From positions 2,349,501 through 2,413,500 of the forward strand of contig NZ_CP025938.1 of the NCBI RefSeq assembly GCF_002893765.1: 64,000 bases of DNA, written 5' to 3'. The notes below the pieces were generated by a model. It was not told where the DNA came from. It made no database searches and saw nothing but the letters and a program-made list of their open reading frames with translations. A program made the translations under genes and the position numbers. This document shows, in pieces, positions 8,319 through 16,825 of the stretch (position 1 is the stretch's first letter; every line of letters starts with the position of its first letter). Source of the DNA: Tamlana carrageenivorans. Lineage in GTDB: Bacteria; Bacteroidota; Bacteroidia; Flavobacteriales; Flavobacteriaceae.

Positions 8319-9299
8319 CTACATCTTCACTTCTTTAAACGAATCTTCATGCTTTAAAAACCATGCGTAGGTATCTTTGATACCTTCCTCCAAACTAATA
8401 GCTGCTGTCCAACCTAGGTGGTTCATTTTAGAAACATCCATGAGTTTGCGTGGTGTGCCATCTGGTTTGTTTGTGTCCCAAACGATCTCGCCTTGGTGAC
8501 CGACTATTTTTTGAATGGTTTCGGCAAGGGTTTTTATGGTAACATCTGTGCCTGTGCCTACATTGTATAAATGCTCTGGTAATTTGTTTTCTACGGCGTA
8601 AATTACGGCTTTTGCTAAGTCGTTAACATGTAAAAACTCGCGCATTGGGGTGCCGCTGCCCCATAAAGTGACAGTTGACTGTTGACTGTTGACCTTTGAC
8701 AGTTCTTGGCCATTGACGTTTTTCGCTTCATGGAATTTTCGAATCATGGCTGGTAAAACATGCGATGATTTTAAGTCGAAATTATCATAGGGACCGTAAA
8801 GGTTTGTAGGCATAAGGCTAACAAAGTCTTTACCGTATTGATCTCTTATGGCTTTACACAAACGGACTCCCGAAATTTTAGCAATGGCATAACCGTCGTT
8901 TGTAGGCTCTAGCGGACCAGTTAGTAAATAATCTTCTTTTAAAGGTTGCGGTGCCAGTTTTGGATAAATACAAGAGCTTCCTAAGAAAATAAACTTAGAA
9001 ACGTCCTGCTTATGAGCAGCATCAATTAAATTGTTTTGAATTTGCATGTTTTCTAGCAAGAATTCAAACTGGTATTGACTATTCGCTAAGATGCCACCTA
9101 CTTTGGCTGCAGCATCGATGATAACATCAGGTTTTTCTGTGCTTATAAAGTCGTTTACGGCTTTTTGATTGCGCAAATCGAGTTCTTTACTGGTCTTGCC
9201 TATAAGGTTGGTATATCCTTCGGACTCTAAAGCGCGCCATATGGCTGAACCTACCATGCCGCGATGGCCGGCGATGTATATTTTGGATGTTTTGGTCAT
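8319..9299 (-). CDS. fcl: GDP-L-fucose synthase (with repeat-derived in-frame insert)
   Basis: NADPH-dependent epimerase-reductase converting GDP-4-keto-6-deoxymannose to GDP-L-fucose. GHRGMVG is at residues 11-17, GSSCIYP at 107-113, and the Y137xxxK141 pair is in DGYAIAKISG. C-terminal GSGTPMREFLHVND is typical. Between FHEAK and TLWGSGTP the family has only a few residues, but here about 14-17 extra residues (roughly 194-210, ELSKVNSQQSTV) are encoded by TTGACTG heptamers identical in kind to the flanking intergenic arrays. The frame stays open, so the enzyme may still work. It acts with gmd. Confidence 0.95.
   Translation of the reverse strand: MTKTSKIYIAGHRGMVGSAIWRALESEGYTNLIGKTSKELDLRNQKAVNDFISTEKPDVIIDAAAKVGGILANSQYQFEFLLENMQIQNNLIDAAHKQDVSKFIFLGSSCIYPKLAPQPLKEDYLLTGPLEPTNDGYAIAKISGVRLCKAIRDQYGKDFVSLMPTNLYGPYDNFDLKSSHVLPAMIRKFHEAKNVNGQELSKVNSQQSTVTLWGSGTPMREFLHVNDLAKAVIYAVENKLPEHLYNVGTGTDVTIKTLAETIQKIVGHQGEIVWDTNKPDGTPRKLMDVSKMNHLGWTAAISLEEGIKDTYAWFLKHEDSFKEVKM
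8669..8712. repeat. Heptamer array inside fcl coding sequence
   Basis: Three or more TTGACTG/TTGACCT heptamers in a row lie in frame inside fcl, at the loop before the TLWGSGTP segment. Same word and orientation as the intergenic arrays at 7766, 9307 and 10052. Confidence 0.85.
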
Positions 9300-9674
9300 G
9301 GGTTATTGTTGGCTATTGACTGTTGATCTTTGACTATTGACTGTTGACTGTTGACTGTTGACAGAAGTTCGTTTACCGTTGAAAAATACACTTTGATTGA
9401 TGAAAGTGTATGTCGATTGGCTGTTTTTAACTATTAACCTTTGACTGTTGAGTATTGACTGTTGACTGTTGATCTTTGACTGTTGACTATTGACGAGGTT
9501 TCGATGAAGTTTAGACTTTGTATATTATAATTGATACATGCTTGGCTAGTTGATATTCTTTTTTATTTGTCAAGTGTCAAGGGTGAAAAGTCAACTGTTA
9601 ACGATCTTTTTAATTGATTACATTCATAGTTTTTATTTGTCAAGGGTCAAAGGTCAAGGGTCAAAGTTTAAGCA
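9300..9674. repeat. Composite repeat block left of the four-helix gene
   Basis: No gene. Order: heptamers (9307-9362), the 72-bp GAAGTTCGTTTACC unit (9364-9436), heptamers (9437-9495), a unit starting GACGAGGTTTCGATGAAG (9493-9540), then heptamers in the opposite orientation (GTCAAGGGTCAAAGGTCAA, 9568-9672). The same order recurs at 10044-10530. Confidence 0.85.
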
Positions 9675-10043
9675 TCAGACATTGATGTCTTCTTTTTTTA
9701 TTTTTTGAATAAAAGCATTAATTCTTCTTTCTAAACTTTTAACTTTTTCTATGAGTTGCCTTATTGTTTCGGTATCCCCGTAATCTAAATCTTGAATTAT
9801 TTTTAATAGTGTTTCTACTTCAAATGCTGAGCCAAGGCTCATTTCTAAAAAACGATTAAAATCTTTTGATGATGATTTAGCAGCGCCTTCTGCCATATTA
9901 TTAACTATGGAGATCACAGCTCTTCTGATTTGAGAACTTAGACCATAAATTTCTTCCTTTGGCAATTCTTTTGTTAAAAGGTATATATCCTTTACAAATT
10001 CCATCCCATCGGTGTATATATCCCATGCTCTAAAGTTTCTCAT
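9675..10043 (-). CDS. Four-helix-bundle protein of the 23S rRNA intervening-sequence family
   Basis: 122 residues matching the IVS-protein / S23 family: FRAWDIYTDGMEFVKDIY, then GLSSQIRRAVISIVNNMAEGAA, then FNRFLEMSLGSAFEVETLL, which is the classical pattern of this four-helix bundle. Relatives are encoded in 23S rRNA intervening sequences and, in a related form (Avd), beside diversity-generating retroelements. No reverse transcriptase or template repeat is in this window. The gene separates gmd from fcl and lies between two direct copies of a composite repeat block. Its function is unknown. Confidence 0.9.
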   Translation of the reverse strand: MRNFRAWDIYTDGMEFVKDIYLLTKELPKEEIYGLSSQIRRAVISIVNNMAEGAAKSSSKDFNRFLEMSLGSAFEVETLLKIIQDLDYGDTETIRQLIEKVKSLERRINAFIQKIKKEDINV

Positions 10044-10540
10044 TTTTTATTGTTAACCTTTGACTGTTGACTGTTGACTGTTGACTGAAGTTCGTTTACC
10101 GTTGAAAAATACACTTTGATTAATGAAAGTTTATGTCGATTGGCTGTTTTTAACTATTAACCTTTGACTATTGACTATTGACTATTGACTATTGACTATT
10201 GACTGTTGACTGTTGACAGATGAGGAAAGACGAAAGACTGTTGACTATTGACGAGGTTTTGACGAAGTTTAGACTTTGTACTTTATAATTGATTACATTC
10301 ATTGTTTTTATTTGTCAAAGGTCAAAGGTCAAAGGTCAACCGTCAACCATGATCATTTTTAACTGTTGACATTCATAGTTTTTATTTGTCAAAGGTCAAA
10401 GGTCAAAAGTCAACCGTCAACCGTCAATGATCATTTTTAACTGTTGACATTCATAGTTTTTATTTGTCAAGTGTCAAAAGTCAAAAGTCAAAAGTCAACC
10501 GTCAACCGTCAAAGGTCAAAAGTCAAAGGTCATCAAGCAT
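10044..10540. repeat. Composite repeat block right of the four-helix gene
   Basis: 497 bp without a gene, a diverged direct copy of 9300-9674: heptamers, the 72-bp unit (10086-10158), longer heptamers (10165-10215), the GACGAGGTTTTGACGAAG unit (10249-10300), then three rounds of inverted heptamers, each led by CATAGTTTTTATTTGTCAA or a close relative (10303-10530). Heptamers in the two orientations could pair into a long hairpin. Confidence 0.85.
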
Positions 10541-11659
10541 CTACTCATAATAATTCAACGTTCTATAATCGGCATCCGCTAAATACTGATCCTTCTTCAT
10601 GAGGTGTAAATCGCTTTGCATCATATCTTTTACGAGGTCAGCTAGGTCATATTGACATTCCCAACCTAGTTTTTTGTTGGCTTTAGAGGCATCACCAATG
10701 AGGAGTTCTACTTCAGTAGGTCTAAAATACCTAGGGTCTACCGCTAAAACTTCTTTGCCAATTTCTAATTGGTAATCGGGATGGCTACATGATTTTACAT
10801 AGGCTTTTTCATCAACACCTTCACCTTTAAATTCTAGTTCGATACCTACTTCAGCAAAACTTAATCGTACGAAATCTCTAACGGTCGTGGTTTTTCCTGT
10901 GGCAATGACCCAATCTTCAGCTTCATCAGCTTGAAGGATCATCCACATCATGCGAACATAATCTTTGGCGTGTCCCCAGTCGCGTTTAGCATCTAAGTTT
11001 CCTAAGTATAATTTATCTTGCATCCCTAAAGCGATTCGTGATGTCGCTCGGGTAATTTTACGGGTAACAAACGTTTCTCCACGAATAGGGGACTCATGGT
11101 TAAATAAAATGCCATTACAAGCATAAATACCATAAGCTTCGCGGTAGTTTACGGTAATCCAAAAGGCATACATTTTAGCTACAGCATAAGGCGAACGCGG
11201 GTAGAAAGGTGTGGTTTCCGATTGCGGTACTTCTTGAACTTTTCCGTATAACTCGGAAGTTGATGCTTGATAAATACGTGTTTTCTTTTCTAAGCCTAAC
11301 AAACGAATAGCGTCTAATAACCTTAAAGTACCAATACCATCGGCATTTGCCGTGTATTCTGGCATTTCAAAAGACACATGTACGTGACTCATGGCTGCTA
11401 GGTTGTAGATTTCATCAGGTTGAATTTCCTGAATCAAGCGAATGAGGTTGGTGCTATCGGTCATATCACCATAATGTAAAATGAAATTACGGTTTTCGAT
11501 ATGCGGATCTTGATACAAATGATCGATTCTATCGGTATTAAATAATGAAGAACGGCGTTTTAAGCCATGCACGATATAATCTTTTTTTAATAAAAATTCG
11601 CTTAAATAGGCACCGTCTTGGCCTGTTACTCCGGTAATAAATGCTACTTTTTGACTCAT
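10541..11659 (-). CDS. gmd: GDP-mannose 4,6-dehydratase
   Basis: First step from GDP-mannose to GDP-L-fucose (and other 6-deoxy sugars). SDR-type NADP site GVTGQDGAYL at residues 10-19; active-site STSELYG near 133-139 and Y158xxxK162 in SPYAVAKMYAF; NHESPIRGETFVTRKI is a Gmd signature. 372 aa is the normal length. Its partner fcl lies downstream on the same strand, parted by the repeat-bounded four-helix gene. Confidence 0.97.
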   Translation of the reverse strand: MSQKVAFITGVTGQDGAYLSEFLLKKDYIVHGLKRRSSLFNTDRIDHLYQDPHIENRNFILHYGDMTDSTNLIRLIQEIQPDEIYNLAAMSHVHVSFEMPEYTANADGIGTLRLLDAIRLLGLEKKTRIYQASTSELYGKVQEVPQSETTPFYPRSPYAVAKMYAFWITVNYREAYGIYACNGILFNHESPIRGETFVTRKITRATSRIALGMQDKLYLGNLDAKRDWGHAKDYVRMMWMILQADEAEDWVIATGKTTTVRDFVRLSFAEVGIELEFKGEGVDEKAYVKSCSHPDYQLEIGKEVLAVDPRYFRPTEVELLIGDASKANKKLGWECQYDLADLVKDMMQSDLHLMKKDQYLADADYRTLNYYE

Positions 11660-11736
11660 ATTTTAGTTAGCGTTTAAGTTTTTAGGTTTTTTCCCTTGAT
11701 GCGCTAAAGAGGGATATGTTTTATTGGATGTTCCAT

Positions 11737-12384
11737 TTACCTTTTGGATAGTAAATAAACTAGTCCTAGGTTATACTGTAAATAATGGCTTGTATCTGGG
11801 GTGTATGTAAATTTAGCCGTTCCAGACATGTTAAGACCTATGTTTTTAGTCATCCAAATGTTTAGTCCAGCCGTTGGGTTTATGGTAAAACGATTTTTAG
11901 GCGATACGAGTAATCCCGTTACTTCATTGGTGTAATCTCCAATAGAGGTAAAGCCTAAGCCTGCGCCAGCATAAAAATCGAATACTTTCGATTTAATAAA
12001 ATTTCTAAAGGAATATTGGCTTCCTAAATCAAATGCGAAAAAATTGGGTTGGTTTTCAGATCCTACTACGGTCGCATCAATATGTTTTCCAGATTTAAAT
12101 GTATTATAGGAACTGGTTGCAAAAAAGCTAAATCCGCTGTGCAAGTAATATGCCACGCTTAAAGTGATTGGATTTTCGAAAGCCCAACGATACCGTCTGT
12201 TTTCTTTTATGTCGAATAGGTGTTTAATGGCATTACCCGAGTCGTCAACGACATTGAGTCCGATGCCAAAACTCCAGTTATTTTCAAATTGCGGATGTTC
12301 ACCTTTAATGACACAGCACGATTGTGCGTTTGAGAAGTTAAACCATAATAAAGGTAGGAGTAGGGCTAGTTTTATTAATTTCAT
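11737..12384 (-). CDS. Outer-membrane beta-barrel protein
   Basis: 215 residues with a signal peptide (MKLIKLALLLPLLWFNFSNA, cleavage near residue 20) and alternating polar/aromatic strands ending in YNLGLVYLLSKR, typical of small 8-strand barrels. No specific family is recognised. It stands between the NusG-like gene and gmd on the same strand, so it may be part of the glycan locus, but a role in export is not shown. Confidence 0.75.
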   Translation of the reverse strand: MKLIKLALLLPLLWFNFSNAQSCCVIKGEHPQFENNWSFGIGLNVVDDSGNAIKHLFDIKENRRYRWAFENPITLSVAYYLHSGFSFFATSSYNTFKSGKHIDATVVGSENQPNFFAFDLGSQYSFRNFIKSKVFDFYAGAGLGFTSIGDYTNEVTGLLVSPKNRFTINPTAGLNIWMTKNIGLNMSGTAKFTYTPDTSHYLQYNLGLVYLLSKR

Positions 12385-12637
12385 AATTAAATTAGTAGGT
12401 TAAGGTAAATTTTATTTTGGGGGCATAAATAAAACCCATAAATATCGCATTTCAAAACGGTAGGCGTATTCATGCGTTAAAAATTTATGGTGATTACTCT
12501 AAGGGATTAATTGTTAGTTTTTTAAGGTTGTGTTTTTGGTTTTGTTTTTTCGGTATTACTTCACTCTATTCCACCGCTCCGCCTCCTGAGTCACAGCAAA
12601 GGTTGGTAATATTGGTGAAAAATACTTCAAAATAGGT

Positions 12638-13099
12638 TTAATTCCTACTAAAAGTAATTTTCATATCTAAATCCAATAATAATAATTGGATTCTATTGGT
12701 ACTAACTTCATGAACAAGTGCTTTTTCACCTTCAAAAAGCCCTGTTTTAATTTTTATACGGTCTCCAGGTTGAATGTTTTCAACTTGAGCTTGGATATTT
12801 TTTTGACTAAGCCAATCTTTCATAACTTGAATGTCGCTATCCTTTACAATAGCGGGTTTTCCCAGCCAGAAAAGATAGCGTACCACACCAGGGATTTGAA
12901 AGACCAGGTCGTGATCTTTCTCGGTAATTTGCACAAGTACATAGGATTTAAGTAGAGGAACCTCCACTTTTTTTTTCCTATCGGACCACTGTCGTATTTC
13001 AGTAACCGATGGGCAATAGGCGGTTATGCCAAGATAGGAAAGCGCCGCAGCGATTTTCTTTTCATTTCTTGGTTTAACATACAATACTTTCCAATTCAT
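12638..13099 (-). CDS. NusG/RfaH-like (UpxY-type) transcription antiterminator
   Basis: 153 residues: an N-terminal NGN domain (WKVLYVKPRNEKKIAAAL, residues 3-20) and a C-terminal KOW segment (GDRIKIKTGLFEGEKALV, about 107-124). Specialised NusG paralogues of this type head capsule and exopolysaccharide operons in Bacteroidota, where they let polymerase read through long operons. Its place as the first minus-strand gene before gmd-fcl-ugd-cys supports such a role. The housekeeping NusG is at 59323. Confidence 0.88.
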   Translation of the reverse strand: MNWKVLYVKPRNEKKIAAALSYLGITAYCPSVTEIRQWSDRKKKVEVPLLKSYVLVQITEKDHDLVFQIPGVVRYLFWLGKPAIVKDSDIQVMKDWLSQKNIQAQVENIQPGDRIKIKTGLFEGEKALVHEVSTNRIQLLLLDLDMKITFSRN

Positions 13100-13423
13100 T
13101 ACGGAACTCTAATTAAACGTTAATGGTGTTTTTAACAGCACATGATAACATATAATACAGATAATGATGAGCCAATAATGAGAAGAGAGAGGGAAATGAT
13201 ACTAATGAGTTTAATTTTTTTCACGTTTAAGGGATTAAAGGATTAAAATTCTTATATCAAATTCATAATGTCATATTTCTATACCAAATTTATGGAATTT
13301 TATATACAACAGATTAACTCTACGTTAAAGTTGAGTTCGAATTTAAGACTTTTACGAGATGCCTAAAAAAATAGTCGTTAAACTATCAATTTTTGAGGTT
13401 AACCGTAACTTAAATTGTGAAAT
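13100..13423. other. Upstream region of the NusG-like gene
   Basis: AT-rich, no gene seen. It must hold the promoter of the minus-strand glycan locus, but no convincing TTG / TAnnTTTG pair could be fixed by eye. Confidence 0.5.
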
Positions 13424-14640
13424 TGGTTGTTGGTAATGGCAGATAGTGAGAACGAGGAGCAACAGTTACGCGATTACACAATTTAACAATGTGGTAATTT
13501 GAAAATTTGAAAATTTGAAAATTTGAAAATGGAAGAATGGAAGGTGGAAGTTGAAAGTTAAATATTAGAAGTGAAATATAAAAAGTAAAAAATAGGTTGA
13601 TGATTTAGTTTAGCAGGGAGTAAAATTGGAGCTGAACGATTATTCGATTAAACAAATCAACAATTAAACGGTTACCCAATTTATTAATGTGGTAATTTGA
13701 TAATTTGATAATTTGAAAATGGAAGAATGGAAGGTGGAAGTTGAAAGTTAAATATTAGATATTAGAAGTGAAATATAAAAAGTAAAAAAATAGGTTGATG
13801 TTTTTATTTAGCATAGAGTAAAAACGAGTTTCCATGATTATCCGATTAAACAAATCAACAATTAAACGGTTACCCAATTTATTAATGAGGTAATTTGAAA
13901 ATTTGAAAATGGAAGAATGAAAGGTAGAAGTTGAATATTAGATATTAGAAGTGAAATATAAAAAGTAAAAAATAGGTTGATGTTTTTATTTAGCAGGGAG
14001 TAAAATTGGAGATGAACGATTATCCGATTAAACAAATCAACAATTAAGCGGTTACACAATTTATCAATGTGGTAATTTGATAATTTGAAAATTTGAAAAT
14101 GGAAGAATGGAAAGTAGAAGTTGAAAGTTAAATATTAGATATTAGAAGTGAAATATAAAAAGTAAAAAATAGGTTGATGTTTTTATTTAGCATAGAGTAA
14201 AAACGAGTTTCCACGATTATCCGATTAAACAAATCAACAATTAAACGGTTACACAATTTATTAATGAGGTAATTTGAAAATTTGAAAATGGAAGAATGAA
14301 AGGTAGAAGTTGAATATTAGATATTAGAAGTGAAATATAAAAAGTAAAAAATAGGTTGATGTTTTTATTTAGCAGGGAGTAAAATTGGAGCTGAACGATT
14401 ATCCGATTAAACAAATCAACAATTAAACGGTTAAACAATTTATCAATGTGGCAATTTGAAAATTTGAAAATGTAGAAATGGAAGGAAGAGGTTTGATATT
14501 GGATATTAAAAGTTAAATATTAGAAGGGGAAGTTGGTTGTTGGTTTCAAGTTTCAGGTAATGGCAATTTGTGAAAATGAGGCGTTACCGTTACCCGATTA
14601 CGCAGTTAAACGGTTTGTCAATTTTGAATAAAATTTTGCT
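13424..14640. repeat. Alternating A/B satellite array (about 197 + 182 bp)
   Basis: The word AATAGGTTGATG occurs at about 13591, 13789, 13971, 14168 and 14350, giving spacings of 198, 182, 197 and 182. Units alternate between type A (TAGCAGGGAGTAAAATTGGAG) and type B (TAGCATAGAGTAAAAACGAG), so the higher-order period is about 379 bp. A diverged A unit lies beyond hipA (16497-16720). ORFs of 65 codons on the minus strand inside the array are repeat artefacts. Confidence 0.9.
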
Positions 14641-14704
14641 GCGTTTTAATTAATCTGAATTTGTCATTGTGTTTTATAAGGGGTAAAATATGACTCAAAA
14701 AACC

Positions 14705-14712
14705 TATATTTG
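14705..14712 (+). promoter_or_regulatory. -7 box of the hipBA promoter
   Basis: TATATTTG matches the Bacteroidota TAnnTTTG consensus, 18 bp before the ATG at 14731. No good TTG stands at -33. The imperfect palindrome TGTATAATATATTACA at 14711-14726 overlaps its downstream edge and could be the HipB operator (inference). Confidence 0.5.
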
Positions 14713-14730
14713 TATAATATATTACACGTT

Positions 14731-15045
14731 ATGTATAAAAATAATTCCATATTATTACCAAAGTTAGAGCGTTTGTTAGAAGAAATGGGCGAGCAAATAA
14801 AATTAGCGCGTCTAAGACGAAAACTAAGTACAGATCAAGTTGCCGAACGGGCAGGTACTAGTAGAAAAACGCTATATTCTATCGAAAAAGGGAAAAGCTC
14901 TGTTAGCATTGGTATTTACATAAAAGTTTTAAATGTACTTGGTTTGGAAAAGGACGTTTTGCACATAGCAAAAGATGATGTTCTAGGTCGAAAACTTCAA
15001 GATATTGGTTTAACAACTAAAGAACGCGCTCCAAAAAGAAACTAA
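14731..15045 (+). CDS. HipB-like XRE-family antitoxin / repressor
   Basis: 104 residues from the ATG at 14731; a TTG at 14710 is in frame but overlaps the -7 box. The HTH_3 domain covers about residues 20-75 (IKLARLRRKLSTDQVAERAG, then TSRKTLYSIEKGKSS). It ends 2 bp before the hipA-like gene, the standard antitoxin-first order, and would bind the kinase and repress the pair. Repeats flank the pair on both sides. Confidence 0.88.
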   Translation: MYKNNSILLPKLERLLEEMGEQIKLARLRRKLSTDQVAERAGTSRKTLYSIEKGKSSVSIGIYIKVLNVLGLEKDVLHIAKDDVLGRKLQDIGLTTKERAPKRN

Positions 15046-15047
15046 AA

Positions 15048-16316
15048 ATGAAACGGACTATATATGTTTATGCCCATTGGGTGGAGTTAGGTATTCCTGT
15101 TTTAGTTGGAGAATTATATTCTGAGACTTTAAGGGGGAAAGAAATATTTTCTTTCGCTTATCACAAGGATTGGTTGCAATCTGATTATGCCTATCAGCTT
15201 GATCCAGATTTAGGCTTGTTTGAAGGCGTACAATATTTAAATGATGAAAAGTCGAATTTTGGGTTGTTTTTAGATTCCTCTCCAGATCGTTGGGGAAGAG
15301 TGCTCATGAAAAGAAGAGAAGCGGCAGTAGCCAGGAAAGAAGAAAGAAGAGCGCATAAATTATTCGAAACAGATTTTTTATTAGGTGTTTTTGATGGACA
15401 TAGAATGGGGGCTTTACGATTTAAATTGGAAAAAGAATGCCCTTTTTTAAATGATAAAAAAGAATTGGCAAGTCCGCCATGGACATCAATAAGGGCATTG
15501 GAGCAAATAAGCCTGCGTTTAGAAGATGATGATAGTCTGGATGATCCCGATTATTTAAAGTGGTTACAGATGCTCGTTTCTCCTGGATCTTCTTTAGGTG
15601 GCGCCAGACCAAAAGCAAGTGTGCTGGATAACGGAGGGCATTTGTGGATTGCTAAATTCCCTAGTAAAAATGATGGTGATGATATTGGTGGATGGGAAAT
15701 GGTAGCTTACGAATTAGCCATTCAGTCTGGAATTGTAATGGCGAACTCTCAAGCTGAAAAATTTAGTAGTACCCAACATACGTTTTTAACAAAGCGTTTT
15801 GATAGGACTAGTGCGGGTGAAAGAATTCATTTTGCTTCTGCAATGACCCTATTGGGCTATACCGATGGCACAGATGCTGCCACGGGAGCTAGTTATCTAG
15901 AATTGGTGGATTTTATCACGAAGCATGGCGCAAGCCCAGATAAAGATTTAAAACAACTATGGCGAAGAATCGTTTTTAGTATTTGCGTATCAAATACCGA
16001 CGATCACTTACGAAATCACGGATTTCTATTAACAGCCAAGGGTTGGGTTTTATCACCTGCCTATGACATAAATCCAGTAGAAACAGGAACGGGTTTAAAA
16101 TTAAATATATCTGAAGATGATAATGCTTTAGATCTTGACTTAGCTTTAGAAGTGGCTCCTTATTTTAGAATAGAGGCAGAGGAGGCTTCACAAATAGTAA
16201 ACGAAATAACTCAAGTTGTAAGTAATTGGAAGGTAATAGCTAACAAATATGGTTTGTCTAGAAGGGAACAAGAATTAAAAGCTTCTGCATTTAATAGCTC
16301 AGAAGCCAAATGCTGA
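15048..16316 (+). CDS. HipA-like serine/threonine kinase toxin
   Basis: 422 residues, full-length HipA fold: N-terminal couple-HipA part (to about 120), then the kinase. SSLGGARPK (181-189) matches the Ser-containing loop that is autophosphorylated in E. coli HipA; IAKFPSK (201-207) carries the likely ATP Lys; NTDDHLRN (316-323) and D340 in SPAYDINP match the catalytic and metal Asp motifs. All key residues are present, so it looks active. E. coli HipA phosphorylates glutamyl-tRNA synthetase; other HipA types hit other synthetases, so the target here is open. Pairs with the gene 2 bp upstream. Confidence 0.9.
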   Translation: MKRTIYVYAHWVELGIPVLVGELYSETLRGKEIFSFAYHKDWLQSDYAYQLDPDLGLFEGVQYLNDEKSNFGLFLDSSPDRWGRVLMKRREAAVARKEERRAHKLFETDFLLGVFDGHRMGALRFKLEKECPFLNDKKELASPPWTSIRALEQISLRLEDDDSLDDPDYLKWLQMLVSPGSSLGGARPKASVLDNGGHLWIAKFPSKNDGDDIGGWEMVAYELAIQSGIVMANSQAEKFSSTQHTFLTKRFDRTSAGERIHFASAMTLLGYTDGTDAATGASYLELVDFITKHGASPDKDLKQLWRRIVFSICVSNTDDHLRNHGFLLTAKGWVLSPAYDINPVETGTGLKLNISEDDNALDLDLALEVAPYFRIEAEEASQIVNEITQVVSNWKVIANKYGLSRREQELKASAFNSSEAKC

Positions 16317-16780
16317 TTGTTGGTTGTTTAGTAGGGATTTCAATAATTGAACCATGGAGGATAAAAGTTAAATATTAGATATTAGATATTAGAAGGGGGG
16401 ATTGGTTGTTGGTTTCAGGTTTGATTTAGCTAAAAGTTTAAACTTGGGCATTGTCATCCTAAGCTTGTCGAAGGGTAAAAGTTAAAAGGTAAAATTGGTT
16501 GTTGGTAATGGCATATAGTGAAAACAAGGAGCAACAGTTACGCGATTACACAATTTAACAATGTGGTCATTTGAAAATTTGAAAATGGAATAATGGAAGG
16601 TAGAAGTTGAAAGTTAAATATTAGATATTAGAAGTTAAATATAAAAAGTAAAAAAATAGGTTGATGATTTAGTTTAGCAGGGAGTAAAATTGGGGCTGAA
16701 CGATTATCCGATTAAACAAATCAACACTGACACATTAAGCCCTTTCGGCAATACAACACTGACACATCGTTTAATAATAA
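16317..16780. repeat. Repeat block right of hipA (diverged A unit and REP word)
   Basis: No gene. 16365-16425 matches the sequence just before hipB (AAGTTAAATATTAGA ... GGTTGTTGGTTTCA). 16497-16720 is a diverged A unit of the satellite whose first ~80 bp closely match 13425-13505. A REP-like word (CATCCTAAGCTTGTCGAAGG) lies at about 16456. Confidence 0.75.
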
Positions 16781-16816
16781 AAAAAACGCAACCACTTGAA
16801 AATAAAGTAATTGCGT
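16781..16816 (-). terminator. Intrinsic terminator of ssrA
   Basis: On the minus strand, ACGCAATTACTT pairs with AAGTGGTTGCGT around a short loop and is followed by a run of T. It lies just past the tmRNA 3' end. Confidence 0.8.
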
Positions 16817-16825
16817 TTAAAATTG

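Noticed and set aside
9675..10043. Diversity-generating retroelement with Avd
   Set aside because: No reverse transcriptase, template or variable repeat in the window; only the four-helix protein is present.
7758..10540. CRISPR or integron-like array
   Set aside because: 7-bp words without spacers, no cas or intI gene; a simple satellite.
13862..14438. Two near-identical 65-codon minus-strand ORFs
   Set aside because: They are offset by the 379-bp period of the A/B satellite and are repeat artefacts.
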